30,186 nt of DNA, from positions 1-30,186 of the forward strand of contig JAEUJR010000282.1 in the NCBI GenBank assembly GCA_016793585.1. The letters are read 5' to 3'. This document shows positions 14,932 to 23,780 of this stretch, piece by piece; the first letter of the stretch is position 1; the number at the start of each line of letters is the position of its first letter. The DNA is from Archangium sp. Its GTDB lineage: Bacteria; Myxococcota; Myxococcia; Myxococcales; Myxococcaceae. The notes under the pieces were generated by a model, which was given only the letters and a program-made list of their open reading frames with translations, was not told where the DNA came from and did no database searches. A program made the translations under genes and the position numbers.

Positions 14932-16203
14932 ATGATGCGACGACTTCTCGCGGTGGCTGCGCTCGCAGGTTGTACTCCCGACTTCACGTCGCTTCCCTGC
15001 GAACGTGATGACAACTGCCCGGCCTCGCTGCGCTGCGTGCAGCGGGTGTGCGTCGCGGCAGACGGAGGAAGCGTCGCGGGAGGAACCGCGACGGCCGGCG
15101 GCAACGCAATGGCGGGCGGCACCACAGCGGCAGGCGGCAACGCAGCGGCGGGCGGCAACGCAGCGGCGGGCGGCACCGCAGCGGCGGGCGGCACCGCAAT
15201 AGCGGGTGGCACCGCATCGGCTGGCGGTGACGCAGCAGCGGGTGGCAACGCAGCGGCGGGCGGCAGCGCATCGGCGGGTGGCAACGCAGCGGCTGGCGGT
15301 GACGCGACGGCAGGTGGGAGCACGGCAGGCGGTGCGCCCACGAGTGACGGCGGCTTCCCACCGTGTCAGGCCGATGGTGGGCCCGCCTTCACCATCGAGG
15401 GCGCGCGCTGCGCCACCTTCTGCACGCCCTTCGAGCTTCGTGAGGTCATCGTCACTGCCATCGACGACTCCTTCACGGGCTCGGCAGGAGACGGCCGTGG
15501 TCGATTCTGGGTTCAACAGGCGGGCGCACGCCGCGGCTTCTGGGTCTCGAAGGCCTTCACCGATCTTCCCCGTGCGTGGCGGCCGACCGTCGGAGACTTC
15601 ATCAACGTTCGCGGCTACCCGCAGCGCGAGCCCACCTTCGTCGACCGCTACGGCTACCGCTCCGTTCTGGCCAACTCGTGCACGGTGAGCGCGAGAACCG
15701 ACGGCGGCGAGCTGGTGGTCGAGGTGCTCGACGCGGGCGTGCCGCTTCCTCCGGCGGCCGTCTTCACGATGCCCTTCGGTGACGCCATGGGCGGTGCCGC
15801 GCGGCCAAACCCGGAGTGGACGTCGACGCGCATCGCGTTGAGCCAGCCGCTGAGCCTGATCACCCCGGCTCCGACGGCATTCGTCCGCATCGGCCTCGAC
15901 GGGGGCGTCTCGACGTACTCGGGCTTCGAGGTGAGCGGGGGCGTGCTCGTCAGCAACGTCTTCACCGTCCGCGGGCCCGACGGTGGCGCCTCGGCCTGTG
16001 ACTGGAGAACCGTGGCGGCCGACGGCGGGCGCGTCTCGTTCCCCAACGGCATCAGCGGCGTCTGGGACACGGCCACCGCGGTCTGGTGCGTGGGCACGTC
16101 GAACTGCGTGCGCGACGCTGGCATCGTTCCGGGAACGGCGAACGCGTACACCCACGTGCTCTACCCGACGAGCTGCGCCGACCTCGTCGGCGTGGTGCAG
16201 TGA
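14932..16203 (+). CDS. Lipoprotein with GGNAAA repeat spacer and C-terminal beta (OB-like) domain
   Basis: The protein has 423 aa from ATG 14932 (a second ATG follows directly at 14935). MMRRLLAVAALAGC is a lipoprotein signal with an LAGC lipobox (Cys14). A short Cys-containing segment (CERDDNCPASLRCVQRVC) precedes a spacer of about 13 hexapeptides of GGNAAA type. The C-terminal ~280 residues begin with an ELREVIVTAIDDSF strand, then GRFWVQ, GFWVSKAF and VGDFINVRGY. This is the order of strands seen in OB-fold-like secreted domains (inference from pattern). Cys residues near the end (ASACDWRTV, AVWCVGTSNC, TSCADLVGV) could form disulfides. Function unknown. It is the only plus-strand gene between glgP and the kinase, so it is probably monocistronic. 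Confidence 0.88.
   Translation: MMRRLLAVAALAGCTPDFTSLPCERDDNCPASLRCVQRVCVAADGGSVAGGTATAGGNAMAGGTTAAGGNAAAGGNAAAGGTAAAGGTAIAGGTASAGGDAAAGGNAAAGGSASAGGNAAAGGDATAGGSTAGGAPTSDGGFPPCQADGGPAFTIEGARCATFCTPFELREVIVTAIDDSFTGSAGDGRGRFWVQQAGARRGFWVSKAFTDLPRAWRPTVGDFINVRGYPQREPTFVDRYGYRSVLANSCTVSARTDGGELVVEVLDAGVPLPPAAVFTMPFGDAMGGAARPNPEWTSTRIALSQPLSLITPAPTAFVRIGLDGGVSTYSGFEVSGGVLVSNVFTVRGPDGGASACDWRTVAADGGRVSFPNGISGVWDTATAVWCVGTSNCVRDAGIVPGTANAYTHVLYPTSCADLVGVVQ
15079..15312 (+). repeat. Thirteen degenerate 18-bp tandem repeats (GGNAAA-type hexapeptides)
   Basis: Thirteen 18-bp units encode GG(N/T/D/S)A(A/M/S/I/T)A-type hexapeptides. The array is more diverged than the pentapeptide array in the 10493 gene, so it is probably older or under weaker homogenisation. 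All units keep the frame. Confidence 0.92.
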
Positions 16204-16210
16204 GCGCGCC

Positions 16211-17437
16211 TCAGCGCTTGCGCCGCACCCCGCTGGGCGGCTCGATGACGGTGCCCGTGGCGTCGGAGTCGAAGGCGCCGAGCGGTCGTGGTGCGGGCGG
16301 CACCGTGTCGTCGTCGCTCGTCTCGTCGGCGCGAGACTCCTGTCGGCGCCGGCCAGCGGTCAGCACACGCGGGGTCCGCGAACGGCTCGGCGGCTCCGAC
16401 TTGAGCTTCTGTCTCGGCCGCGGTGGCGCGATGACGGGCGCTGCGATGACGGGTGGCTCGGGGCTGTAGGCGGGCGACACGTCGGTCACCTGTTGCCTCA
16501 GGCCCGAGTGTTCTCTTGCGCGCGCGTCGTAGCTCTTGGCCATCTCGATGAACGACGGCCCACCCGGCGCGGTGCGAAGGCCGTCGACCGCCAGCTCTGC
16601 TTCGTGCAGCACCAGCAGCGCGACCTCGGCCGAGTGCGGGCGGTCTTCGGCGCGCTTCTCGAGCAGCCAGGCCACCCACGCGTCGAGCTCGGGCGACGTC
16701 TCGCGGCGCACCGTGCCCACCGGCCGGGGCTTCTCTTCGAGGTGCTGCTGAACGAGCACGCCCGGGTTGCCGTAGGGAAAGACGGGGCGGCCGGTGAGCA
16801 TGAGCCACGCGAGACACCCGACGGCGTAGAGGTCGCTCGCGGCGACGGGCCGGCCGGCGATGTGCTCGGGCGCCATGAAGCCCATGCTGCCCACCGTCAT
16901 CGACGGCATCGTCAGCACCTCCGACCGCCCGACTCTGCGCGCGATGCCGAAGTCGACGAGCTTCACCAGCGGCAGGCCCTGCGGCTGGTCGACGAGGAAG
17001 ACGTTGCTCGCCTTCAGGTCGCGGTGAATCACCCCGGCTCGGTGCGCGGCCTGCAGCCCCTCGAGAATGCCCTTGAGCACGTGCAGCACCAGGCGCATCG
17101 GCAGGCCGCCCTTCGAGCGCTTCACCTCTTCGTGGAGCGAGCGGCCGACGAGCAGCTCCATCACCAGGTACGGCCGGCCGTCGGCGAGCAGGCCCGCGTC
17201 GAAGATGTCGATGACGCCGCGGTGGTCGATGGCGTTCACCGCGCGCGCTTCTTCGAGCAGTCGCTTCGCCGCGATGCGGCCCTCTTCGCCGTGGTTCTTG
17301 AGCACCTTGATGGCGACGCGTTTGCCGATGAGCCCGTGCACGCCCTCGAAGACGGCGCCCATCGCGCCTTCGCCGAGCTTCTTCACGATGCGGTGGTCTC
17401 CGATGGTGGAGCCGACGCGGAGCAGTTCGACGGTCAC
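16211..17437 (-). CDS. Eukaryote-like Ser/Thr protein kinase, soluble
   Basis: The kinase domain occupies about residues 12-275, counting from GTG 17437. It has a glycine loop GEGAMGAVFEG, VAIKVL with Lys44 as the ATP-binding lysine, an HRDLKASN catalytic loop, a DFG magnesium motif, and MAPEH for APE. All key residues are intact, so activity is expected. The ~120-residue tail is Pro/Ser/Arg-rich and has no membrane helix or sensor domain, unlike PknB-type receptors, so the enzyme is likely cytoplasmic. GTG 17437 fits the family's short lead-in. A longer version from GTG 17494 adds 19 unconserved residues; neither has a clear ribosome-binding site. It is divergent from hoxE, which makes shared regulatory DNA likely; a role in controlling hydrogenase is conceivable but only positional. 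Convergent with the 14932 gene, seven bases apart. Confidence 0.9.
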   Translation of the reverse strand: MTVELLRVGSTIGDHRIVKKLGEGAMGAVFEGVHGLIGKRVAIKVLKNHGEEGRIAAKRLLEEARAVNAIDHRGVIDIFDAGLLADGRPYLVMELLVGRSLHEEVKRSKGGLPMRLVLHVLKGILEGLQAAHRAGVIHRDLKASNVFLVDQPQGLPLVKLVDFGIARRVGRSEVLTMPSMTVGSMGFMAPEHIAGRPVAASDLYAVGCLAWLMLTGRPVFPYGNPGVLVQQHLEEKPRPVGTVRRETSPELDAWVAWLLEKRAEDRPHSAEVALLVLHEAELAVDGLRTAPGGPSFIEMAKSYDARAREHSGLRQQVTDVSPAYSPEPPVIAAPVIAPPRPRQKLKSEPPSRSRTPRVLTAGRRRQESRADETSDDDTVPPAPRPLGAFDSDATGTVIEPPSGVRRKR

Positions 17438-17497
17438 GGGAGCCGCAAGGTTACGCGTGAACCCGCGGCCCTGTCGCCCAATCCGAACGTGCACGCT

Positions 17498-17548
17498 GCC
17501 GCCGGAAACTCACCACCAGAGTGAACGTCTGGCGGCGCAAGGCTTGCC
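17498..17548 (+). promoter_or_regulatory. Inverted repeats and weak sigma-54-like site upstream of hoxE
   Basis: GCCGCCGGA (17498-17506) and TCTGGCGGC (17528-17536) form an imperfect inverted repeat (8 of 9) around a 21-base spacer. Immediately after, GGCGGCG and TGCCGCC (17531-17551) can pair around a 7-base loop. Within it, 17533-17548 reads CGGCGCAAGGCTTGCC, which has the GG-N10-GC spacing of sigma-54 promoters but departs from the TGGCACG consensus. It lies about 145 bases before hoxE. Sigma-54 control is known for hox genes in Cupriavidus; here it is only a possibility. Confidence 0.25.
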
Positions 17549-17691
17549 GCCACCTGCTCCATCTTGCGTCAGGAAATTGTTCAGAGCGGCCGCGGCCGGC
17601 AGTGGTTCAGCGGGGTTCTCCCCGACTCGCGTCGGCACGAGCCGTGTAGCTCCAGGGCGCACCAAACCGATCGCATGAACTGGAGCAAGTC

Positions 17692-18174
17692 ATGGGGAAC
17701 ACGGCGCCGGCCGTGAAAGACAACCGCGCCAGGCTGCTCGAGCGCGCGATGTCGAGGCAGGGGTACGCAGCGCACGCGTTGATCGAAGTGCTGCACACCG
17801 CGCAAGAGCTCTTCGGGTACCTGAGCACCGAGCTGCTGCGGGAGATCGCCTCGAAGCTGAAGCTGCCTCCGTCGCGGGTGCTCGGCGTGGCCACGTTCTA
17901 CAACTTCTTCTCGCTCAAGCCGAAGGCCGAGCACACCGCGCTCATCTGCACGGGCACCGCCTGTTACGTCGCGGGCGCGAAGGCCCTGATGGACGCCTCG
18001 CAGCACCGCTGCAAACGCGCGGTCGAGCGGGGCGAGACGCCGAAGCTCACGGTGCAACAGGCACGCTGCATCGGCTCGTGCGGGCTGGCGCCGGCGGTGG
18101 TGCTCGACGGCCGCATCATGCCGCGCGTCACCGTCGCAGCGCTCGACAAGGAGCTCGATGACCTCGGGGTCTGA
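17692..18174 (+). CDS. hoxE: Bidirectional [NiFe] hydrogenase diaphorase subunit HoxE (NuoE-like)
   Basis: This is a 160-aa thioredoxin-like [2Fe-2S] protein of the NuoE/HoxE family. Cluster ligands are Cys86 and Cys91 (CTGTAC) and Cys126 and Cys130 (ARCIGSCG). The N-terminal helical part (ALIEVLHTAQELFGYL, then GVATFYNFF) is typical for the family. It is part of the HoxEFU diaphorase that exchanges electrons between NAD(H) and the HoxYH hydrogenase in the cytoplasm. ATG 17692 has GGAG six bases upstream. It is the first gene of five co-directional hox genes, with hoxF 33 bases downstream. Being followed directly by hoxFUYH distinguishes it from nuoE of complex I. Confidence 0.95.
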   Translation: MGNTAPAVKDNRARLLERAMSRQGYAAHALIEVLHTAQELFGYLSTELLREIASKLKLPPSRVLGVATFYNFFSLKPKAEHTALICTGTACYVAGAKALMDASQHRCKRAVERGETPKLTVQQARCIGSCGLAPAVVLDGRIMPRVTVAALDKELDDLGV

Positions 18175-18207
18175 GCGCTTCCACCTCTTCATCGAAGGAC
18201 GAAGACC

Positions 18208-19824
18208 ATGACGATGACACCCGATGAGCTGGGCGACCGGGTCGACGCCGAGGTCGCGCGTCAACAGACCTTCAAGGAGCGGCTGCACTGCTGCACCGCC
18301 GCGAGCTGCCAGTCGTGCGGTGGCGACGCGGTGAAGGCCGCGCTCGTGAAAGAAGTGAAGGCGCGCGGCCGCGAGCGTGAGGTCGAGGTCGTGGGCACCG
18401 GCTGCCTGGGGTTGTGCAGCAAGGGCCCGCTCGTGAAACGCGAACGTGACGAGGCGTTGTTCGTCGACGTGACGGAGGCCGACGCTCCGGCGCTGGTCGC
18501 AGGCGACGCGCTGCCCGAGCGCACGGTCGACCTGAAGACGCACCCCTTCTTCGCCAACCAGCTCAAGATCGTTCTCGAGAACGCCGGGCGCGTCGACCCC
18601 GAGCGCATCGACTCGTACATCGCGGCCGGAGGCTACGCGGCGCTGGCGAAGGTGCTCACCACCATGAAGCCGGCCGAGGTCGTCGCCGAGGTGACGCGCT
18701 CGGGCCTGCGGGGGCGTGGCGGTGGCGGCTACCCCACGGGCGTGAAGTGGGAGCTCGTCTCGAAGCAGGTCGACGACACCAAGTACGTCGTCTGCAACGC
18801 CGACGAAGGCGACCCCGGCGCCTTCATGGACCGCAGCGTGCTCGAAGGAGACCCGCACCGGGTGCTCGAGGGCATGGCCATCGCCGGGTACGCGGTCGGC
18901 GCGAACCACGGCTACCTCTACGTGCGCGGGGAGTACGCGCTCGCCATCGCGCGGCTGCAGACGGCCATCAAACAGGCCGAGAAGGAGGGCCTGCTGGGCG
19001 CTCGGTGCCTCGACACGAACTTCCGCTTCCAGGCCGAGATTCGCATCGGCGCCGGCGCGTTCGTGTGCGGTGAAGAGACCGCGCTCATCAACTCCATCGA
19101 AGGCCGGCGTGGCGAGCCCCGGCCGCGCCCGCCCTACCCGCCCGAGAAGGGCCTGTGGGACAAGCCCACGCTCATCAACAACGTCGAGACGTTCGCCAAC
19201 GTCGCGCCCATCATCACGCGCGGCGGTGCCTGGTTCGCGAGCATCGGCACGGTGAAGTCGAAGGGCACCAAGGTGTTCGCGGTCGCCGGCAAGACCGAGT
19301 TCACCGGCCTCGTCGAGGTGCCCATGGGCACGCCGGTGCGCCGCATCGTCGAAGAGATGGCGGGCGGCATCGCGGGCGGCGGCAAGGTGAAGGCGATTCA
19401 AACCGGCGGGCCTTCGGGAGGCTGCGTGCCCGAGGCGTTGCTCGACGTGCCGGTCGACTACGAGTCGCTCGTCTCGGTGGGCTCGATGATGGGCTCGGGC
19501 GGCCTCATCGTGATGGACGAGTCGACCTCGATGGTCGACGTCGCGCGCTACTTCATGGAGTTCTGCATGGACGAGTCGTGCGGCAAGTGCGTGCCCTGCC
19601 GCACCGGCACCGTGCAGATGCACGACCTGCTGCAGAAGTTCTGCGACCAGCAGGCCACCGAAGCAGACCTCACGCTGCTCAAGAAGCTGGCCGAGCTGCT
19701 GCGCGCGACCAGCCTCTGTGGGCTCGGGCAGAGCGCGCCGAACCCGGTGATGACGGCGCTGCGCTACTTCCCGCACGAGTTCGCCGCGCGCATGAAGCCC
19801 TCCAGCCCCGAGGTGAAGCCGTGA
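18208..19824 (+). CDS. hoxF: Hydrogenase diaphorase subunit HoxF (NuoF-like, NAD/FMN binding)
   Basis: This 538-aa flavoprotein is where NAD(H) reacts. Domains in order: an N-terminal thioredoxin-like [2Fe-2S] region with Cys29, Cys34, Cys66 and Cys70, which HoxF has and simple NuoF lacks; the NADH/FMN domain with [16 protein letters not shown] and [13 protein letters not shown]; an SLBB-like segment near [20 protein letters not shown]; and the C-terminal [4Fe-4S] motif [12 protein letters not shown] with a later Cys in SLCGLG. AAGGA precedes the ATG. Its final bases overlap the hoxU start (GTGA), so synthesis of the two is coupled. All expected ligands are present. Confidence 0.97.
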   Translation: MTMTPDELGDRVDAEVARQQTFKERLHCCTAASCQSCGGDAVKAALVKEVKARGREREVEVVGTGCLGLCSKGPLVKRERDEALFVDVTEADAPALVAGDALPERTVDLKTHPFFANQLKIVLENAGRVDPERIDSYIAAGGYAALAKVLTTMKPAEVVAEVTRSGLRGRGGGGYPTGVKWELVSKQVDDTKYVVCNADEGDPGAFMDRSVLEGDPHRVLEGMAIAGYAVGANHGYLYVRGEYALAIARLQTAIKQAEKEGLLGARCLDTNFRFQAEIRIGAGAFVCGEETALINSIEGRRGEPRPRPPYPPEKGLWDKPTLINNVETFANVAPIITRGGAWFASIGTVKSKGTKVFAVAGKTEFTGLVEVPMGTPVRRIVEEMAGGIAGGGKVKAIQTGGPSGGCVPEALLDVPVDYESLVSVGSMMGSGGLIVMDESTSMVDVARYFMEFCMDESCGKCVPCRTGTVQMHDLLQKFCDQQATEADLTLLKKLAELLRATSLCGLGQSAPNPVMTALRYFPHEFAARMKPSSPEVKP

Positions 19825-20543
19825 GCGTCAAGACCCTCACCATCGACGGACGAATGCTGACCGGCGTGGCTGGCGAGTCGGTGTTCAGCGTCGCGTGGCA
19901 CAACGACATTCGGATTCCCCGCCTCTGTCACCTCGGCGGCGTGCCCGACGTCGGCGCGTGCCGGCTCTGCCTCGTGGAAGTCGAAGGCCGCAGCAAGCTG
20001 TCGGCCGCGTGCATGACCGAGATCGAAGAAGGCATGGTCGTGCGCACCGACACCGAGCAGCTGCGCGAATTCCGCAAGCTGTTGCTCGAGCTGCTCTTCG
20101 CCGAGGGCAACCACGTGTGCGCGGTCTGCGTGTCGAACGGCAACTGCGAGCTGCAGGACCTGGCGACCGAGCTCGGCGTCGACCACGTGCGCGTCGCGTA
20201 CCGTCACCCGAAGCGCGCGGTCGACCTCTCGCACGAAAGGTTCGGGCTCGACCTGAACCGCTGCATCGCCTGCACGCGCTGCGTTCGCACCTGCGACGAC
20301 GTCGAAGGCGCCCACGTGTGGGACATGGCGGGCCGCGGCGAGAAGCTGCACCTCGTCGCCGACCTGGGAGACCCGTGGGGTGCCTCGAAGACCTGCACCA
20401 GCTGCGGCAAGTGCGTGCAGGTCTGCCCGACCGGCGCGCTCTTCACCAAGGGCGTGGGCATCGGCGAGATGAAGAAGGACCGGAGCTTCCTCAAATACAT
20501 CGTCTACGGGCGAGAGAGACACCAGTGGGTGAAAAAGCCATGA
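19821..20543 (+). CDS. hoxU: Hydrogenase diaphorase subunit HoxU (iron-sulfur relay)
   Basis: This 240-aa ferredoxin-like protein matches the N-terminal part of NuoG. It carries four clusters' worth of ligands. A plant-type [2Fe-2S] uses Cys36, Cys47, Cys50 and Cys64. A His-ligated [4Fe-4S] uses His98, Cys100, Cys103 and Cys109. Two [4Fe-4S] clusters use Cys148/151/154/158 ([11 protein letters not shown]) and Cys192/195/198/202 ([11 protein letters not shown]). It passes electrons between HoxF and HoxY. The GTG start shares bases with the hoxF stop, and its own stop overlaps the hoxY start (ATGA). Lack of the large molybdopterin-like domain of NuoG supports the hydrogenase assignment. Confidence 0.97.
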   Translation: MSVKTLTIDGRMLTGVAGESVFSVAWHNDIRIPRLCHLGGVPDVGACRLCLVEVEGRSKLSAACMTEIEEGMVVRTDTEQLREFRKLLLELLFAEGNHVCAVCVSNGNCELQDLATELGVDHVRVAYRHPKRAVDLSHERFGLDLNRCIACTRCVRTCDDVEGAHVWDMAGRGEKLHLVADLGDPWGASKTCTSCGKCVQVCPTGALFTKGVGIGEMKKDRSFLKYIVYGRERHQWVKKP

Positions 20544-21076
20544 GCACGAAAGTGAAGCTGGCCACCGTCTGGCTGGGCGGCTGTTCGGGCTGCCACATGT
20601 CGTTCCTCGATCTCGACGAGCGGCTCATCGAGCTGGCGGCGCGGGTCGAGCTCTGCGTCTCTCCGCTCGTCGACACCAAGGCGAAGGACTTTCCCCACGT
20701 CGACGTGACGCTGGTCGAAGGCGCCGTCGCCAACGTCGAGCACGTCGAGGCGCTCCACACGATTCGGGCGCGCAGCAAGCTGGTGGTGGCGTTCGGCGAC
20801 TGCGCGGTGTCGGGCAACGTCACCGCCATGCGAAACACGTACAGCGTCGAAGAGGTGATGTTGCGCTCGTACCAAGAGACCTGCGAGCTCGTGAAGGGCA
20901 TGCCGCTGGGCGACGACATCGTTCCCAAGCTGGTGCCGAAGGTGAAGCCGCTGCACCAGCTCGTGAAGGTCGACCACTGGCTGCAGGGGTGCCCGCCGTC
21001 GGCAGACCGCATCTGGGTGCTCTTGACCGCGCTGCTCGACGGCCGTGCTCCGCAGCTCGAGCGAAGGTTCGGGTGA
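20540..21076 (+). CDS. hoxY: [NiFe] hydrogenase small subunit HoxY
   Basis: This 178-aa small subunit binds the proximal [4Fe-4S] cluster next to the NiFe site. Ligands visible are Cys15 and Cys18 ([10 protein letters not shown]), a Cys in FGDCAVSGN and a Cys in LQGCPPSAD. It is short, lacks a twin-arginine signal and lacks the C-terminal two-cluster domain of uptake hydrogenases. This is characteristic of cytoplasmic group 3d enzymes. It overlaps hoxU by four bases and is followed by hoxH four bases after its stop, so subunits of the heterodimer are made from adjacent cistrons. Confidence 0.96.
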   Translation: MSTKVKLATVWLGGCSGCHMSFLDLDERLIELAARVELCVSPLVDTKAKDFPHVDVTLVEGAVANVEHVEALHTIRARSKLVVAFGDCAVSGNVTAMRNTYSVEEVMLRSYQETCELVKGMPLGDDIVPKLVPKVKPLHQLVKVDHWLQGCPPSADRIWVLLTALLDGRAPQLERRFG

Positions 21077-21080
21077 GACC

Positions 21081-22505
21081 ATGAGCAAACGAATTCTGAT
21101 CGACCCCGTCACCCGCATCGAAGGCCACGCGAAGATCTCCATCGACGTCGACGACGCGGGCAAGGTGACCGACGCGCACTTTCACATCATCGAGTTTCGC
21201 GGCTTCGAGAAGTTCTGCGAGGGCCGGCCCATCGACGAGATGCCGGGCTTGATGGCGCGTGTCTGCGGCATCTGCCCCGTCTCGCACGCGCTCGCGTCGT
21301 CGAAGGCCGGCGACCGCATTCTCGGCGTCGACGTGCCCGTGGCGGCGGTGAAGCAGCGGCGGCTCGCGAGCTACGCGCAGATCCTCCAGTCGCACGCGCT
21401 GTCGTTCTTTCACCTGTCGAGCCCCGACCTGTTGGTGGGCCTCGACGCCGAGCCGGCGAAGCGAAACATCTTCGCGATGCTCGACCACGAGCCCGACTTC
21501 GTGAAGCGCGGCGTTCGCCTGCGCAAGTTCGGCCAGCGGGCGGTCGAGCTGGTGGGCGGCAAGAAGGTGCACCCGGGCTGGTCGGTGCCGGGAGGCGTCA
21601 CGCACGCGTTCACCGCCGAGGCGCGCGACGAGCTCGTGCCGTGGCTGCCCGAAGCGTACGAGTCGATGGGGCTGGCGCTCGAGCGACTGAAGCGCCTCTT
21701 CGAGCCGCTGAAGGCCGAGATCGACAGCCTCGGAGACTTTCCGTCCCTGTTCCTCGGGCTGGTGAACGACGACGGTGACCTCGAGTTCTACGACGGCAAG
21801 GTGCGCATCGTGGACAGCGAGGGCAACGTGGTGGCCGACGCGCTCGACCCCTCGCGCTACCTCACGTACCTCGGCGAAGTCGCAGAGCCGTACACCTACG
21901 TGAAGCCGGCCTTCTTCCGCGCGCTCGGCTACCCGGGCGGCATGTATCGCGTGGGGCCGCTCGCGCGCCTGAACGTGGCGAAGTCGACGGGCACGCCGAG
22001 GGCCGACAAGGAGCTGAAGGCGTTCCGCGCGCTCGGCCGCTCCGGCGTCGTGTCGCGCTCGTTCCACTACCACTACGCGCGCCTCATCGAGATGGTGCAC
22101 TGCCTCGAGCGCATCGAGGAGCTGCTGCAGGACCCCGAACTGCTCAACCAGCGCGTGCGCAGCCTCGCGCAGCCCAACCATCACGAGGCGGTCGGCTGCT
22201 GCGAAGCGCCGCGCGGCATTCTCTGGCACCACTACAAGGTCGACGATGACGGGCGGGTGCAGTCGGCGAACCTGCTCATCGCCACGCAGCAGAACAACGC
22301 GGCGATGCAGATGGCGGTGAAGCAGACCGCGCAACGCTTCGTCGACCCCGCCAACTTGAGTGAGGGAATGCTCAATCGTGTCGAGGCCGCGATTCGTTGC
22401 TTCGACCCGTGCCTGTCGTGTTCGACACACGCGCTCGGGCAGATGGCGATGTCGGTCGAAGTTCGCGGACCGGGTGGTGAGCTGCTGGCCCACCGCGCAC
22501 GCTGA
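21081..22505 (+). CDS. hoxH: [NiFe] hydrogenase large subunit HoxH (group 3d)
   Basis: This 474-aa catalytic subunit holds the NiFe(CN)2CO centre that interconverts hydrogen with protons and electrons. The N-terminal motif [10 protein letters not shown] gives Cys62 and Cys65; the C-terminal motif DPCLSCSTH gives Cys444 and Cys447. A 24-residue tail after His450 ([11 protein letters not shown] and on) is the expected peptide removed by a HoxW-type endopeptidase during maturation. No hoxW or hyp gene is nearby, so maturation must be encoded elsewhere. [13 protein letters not shown] at the N-terminus is the usual start. The stop codon abuts the stop of the convergent 22506 gene with no spacing. 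Confidence 0.97.
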   Translation: MSKRILIDPVTRIEGHAKISIDVDDAGKVTDAHFHIIEFRGFEKFCEGRPIDEMPGLMARVCGICPVSHALASSKAGDRILGVDVPVAAVKQRRLASYAQILQSHALSFFHLSSPDLLVGLDAEPAKRNIFAMLDHEPDFVKRGVRLRKFGQRAVELVGGKKVHPGWSVPGGVTHAFTAEARDELVPWLPEAYESMGLALERLKRLFEPLKAEIDSLGDFPSLFLGLVNDDGDLEFYDGKVRIVDSEGNVVADALDPSRYLTYLGEVAEPYTYVKPAFFRALGYPGGMYRVGPLARLNVAKSTGTPRADKELKAFRALGRSGVVSRSFHYHYARLIEMVHCLERIEELLQDPELLNQRVRSLAQPNHHEAVGCCEAPRGILWHHYKVDDDGRVQSANLLIATQQNNAAMQMAVKQTAQRFVDPANLSEGMLNRVEAAIRCFDPCLSCSTHALGQMAMSVEVRGPGGELLAHRAR

Positions 22506-23228
22506 CTACGGAGCGAGCAGGCTGTCGGGGAACTGCTGGTTGAACCGCTCGATGCGTGACGCGGCTTCAGCTTCACGACCAGCCGCGTGCAGCGCCTGAA
22601 TGAACAACGCCTCGCGTTCCTCGGCGAGGCGACCGTTGGCGAAGTCGTGTTGGTGTTTCTCGAGCGCAGTGAACGTCGCCGGCAGATCCCCCTTCGCCAT
22701 CGCCGCACGCGCCACCTCGAGCAACGCACGTTCGGCCGAGAGCGACACGTCACGTCCACCGACCGGATTCGCTGGCGCTTCGACGACAGGCGCCACTGGC
22801 TTCGGTGGCGCCTCGACGACGGGCACCACTGGCTTCGGCGTTGGCGCGACGACCTTCGACGGCTCCACGGGCGGAAGAGGCGGCTCGGGCACGACGACGG
22901 ACGGAGCCGGCGCTGGAGCGACCGGAGCCGTGACGACGACGGGCGGGGGCGCGACGACTGGCGGCGGCTGCAGCACGTTGCGGTCGAGCGCGACGCCAAG
23001 CCCCACACCCGTGAGCAACACGAGCACGCCACCGCTGATCAGCTTCGCGAGCGGCAACTGCGCGCTCGCCGTCGCAGCACCGCTCGGACTCGGCGCCTGC
23101 GGAATCGTCAGCATCGACTGCGCGAGCTTCGCGGCGACACGGTCTTCGAATCCCTGAGGCGGACGCGGCGGACGCGCGGCCTCACGCAGCGCCGCGAGCT
23201 CTTTCGACAACGGAGGCAGCTCGTTCAT
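22506..23228 (-). CDS. Single-pass membrane protein with Pro-rich linker, probable sigma-factor partner
   Basis: This is a 240-aa protein whose ATG overlaps the sigma-factor stop (ATGA), so the two are translationally coupled. Layout: a short cytoplasmic N-terminus (LSKELAALREAARPPRPPQG, FEDRVAAKLAQSM), one membrane helix at about 60-81 (LAKLISGGVLVLLTGVGLGV), a Pro/Val linker at about 86-160, and a C-terminal helical region (ERALLEVARAAMAKGDLPAT to RFNQQFPDSLLAP) resembling tetratricopeptide-type repeats in the periplasm. Position and topology suggest a membrane-bound regulator of the ECF sigma factor. It has no HxxxCxxC zinc anti-sigma motif, so direct anti-sigma activity is inferred only from context. 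Confidence 0.8.
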   Translation of the reverse strand: MNELPPLSKELAALREAARPPRPPQGFEDRVAAKLAQSMLTIPQAPSPSGAATASAQLPLAKLISGGVLVLLTGVGLGVALDRNVLQPPPVVAPPPVVVTAPVAPAPAPSVVVPEPPLPPVEPSKVVAPTPKPVVPVVEAPPKPVAPVVEAPANPVGGRDVSLSAERALLEVARAAMAKGDLPATFTALEKHQHDFANGRLAEEREALFIQALHAAGREAEAASRIERFNQQFPDSLLAP

Positions 23229-23746
23229 CGTCCACCTCCCCGCTCGGCTTCTTCACGCCGGAACCGCTCGACCGCCTTCTCGACTTCTTCTCTCGCGAGC
23301 TTCAGCCGCGAATACGTCGTCGGCGCCGGGCACTCCATCACCTCGGAGACCTCGTTCACCGACAGCCCTTCGAGCTCGTGCAACACGAACGCCGTGCGCC
23401 GCTCCTCAGGCAACGTCGCCAGCGCGCGCTGCAACACCTTGCGGGCCTGTACCTGCGCGACGGTCTCCTCGGGGCCCGGCGCCGAGTCTTCGAGCTCGGG
23501 CATCTCTCCGGCCGGGCGCTCCTTGCGACGTGCGTCGGAGTGCACCCGAAACGCGATGCCGAACAACCAGGGGCGCGCTGGCCGTGACGGGTCGTACGAC
23601 GCCCAGCGCCGGGCCGCGGTAATGAAGACGTCGTGAACGAGGTCCTCCATGTCCGCTTCTCTCGCTCCCAGCCGCCAGAGGAACGCATAGATGGCCCCCA
23701 CCTCGGCCCGGTAGAGGACATCGAGGGCTCCTTTGAGCCCGCTCAT
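23225..23746 (-). CDS. ECF-type RNA polymerase sigma factor
   Basis: This is a 173-aa sigma-70 family protein with only regions 2 and 4, as in ECF sigmas. Region 2 spans LYRAEVGAIYAFLWRLGARE, EADMEDLVHDVFITAARRW and RPWLFGIAFRVHSDARRKE. Region 4 spans LPEERRTAFVLHELEGLSVN, EVSEVMECPAPTTYSRLKLA with the helix-turn-helix. ATG 23746 has AGGAG six bases upstream; the frame continues upstream but only over intergenic sequence. It sits between an outer-membrane-type protein gene and the coupled membrane partner, forming a probable three-gene unit. Likely responds to an envelope signal; target promoters are not identifiable here. Confidence 0.93.
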   Translation of the reverse strand: MSGLKGALDVLYRAEVGAIYAFLWRLGAREADMEDLVHDVFITAARRWASYDPSRPARPWLFGIAFRVHSDARRKERPAGEMPELEDSAPGPEETVAQVQARKVLQRALATLPEERRTAFVLHELEGLSVNEVSEVMECPAPTTYSRLKLAREEVEKAVERFRREEAERGGGR

Positions 23747-23780
23747 CGATTTCTCCTGTATTGGCGGCAGCTGCGGAAAA

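Noticed and set aside
17692..20543. hoxEFU considered as part of respiratory complex I (nuoEFG)
   Set aside because: HoxF has the extra N-terminal [2Fe-2S] region, HoxU lacks the large NuoG domain, and hydrogenase subunits follow directly.
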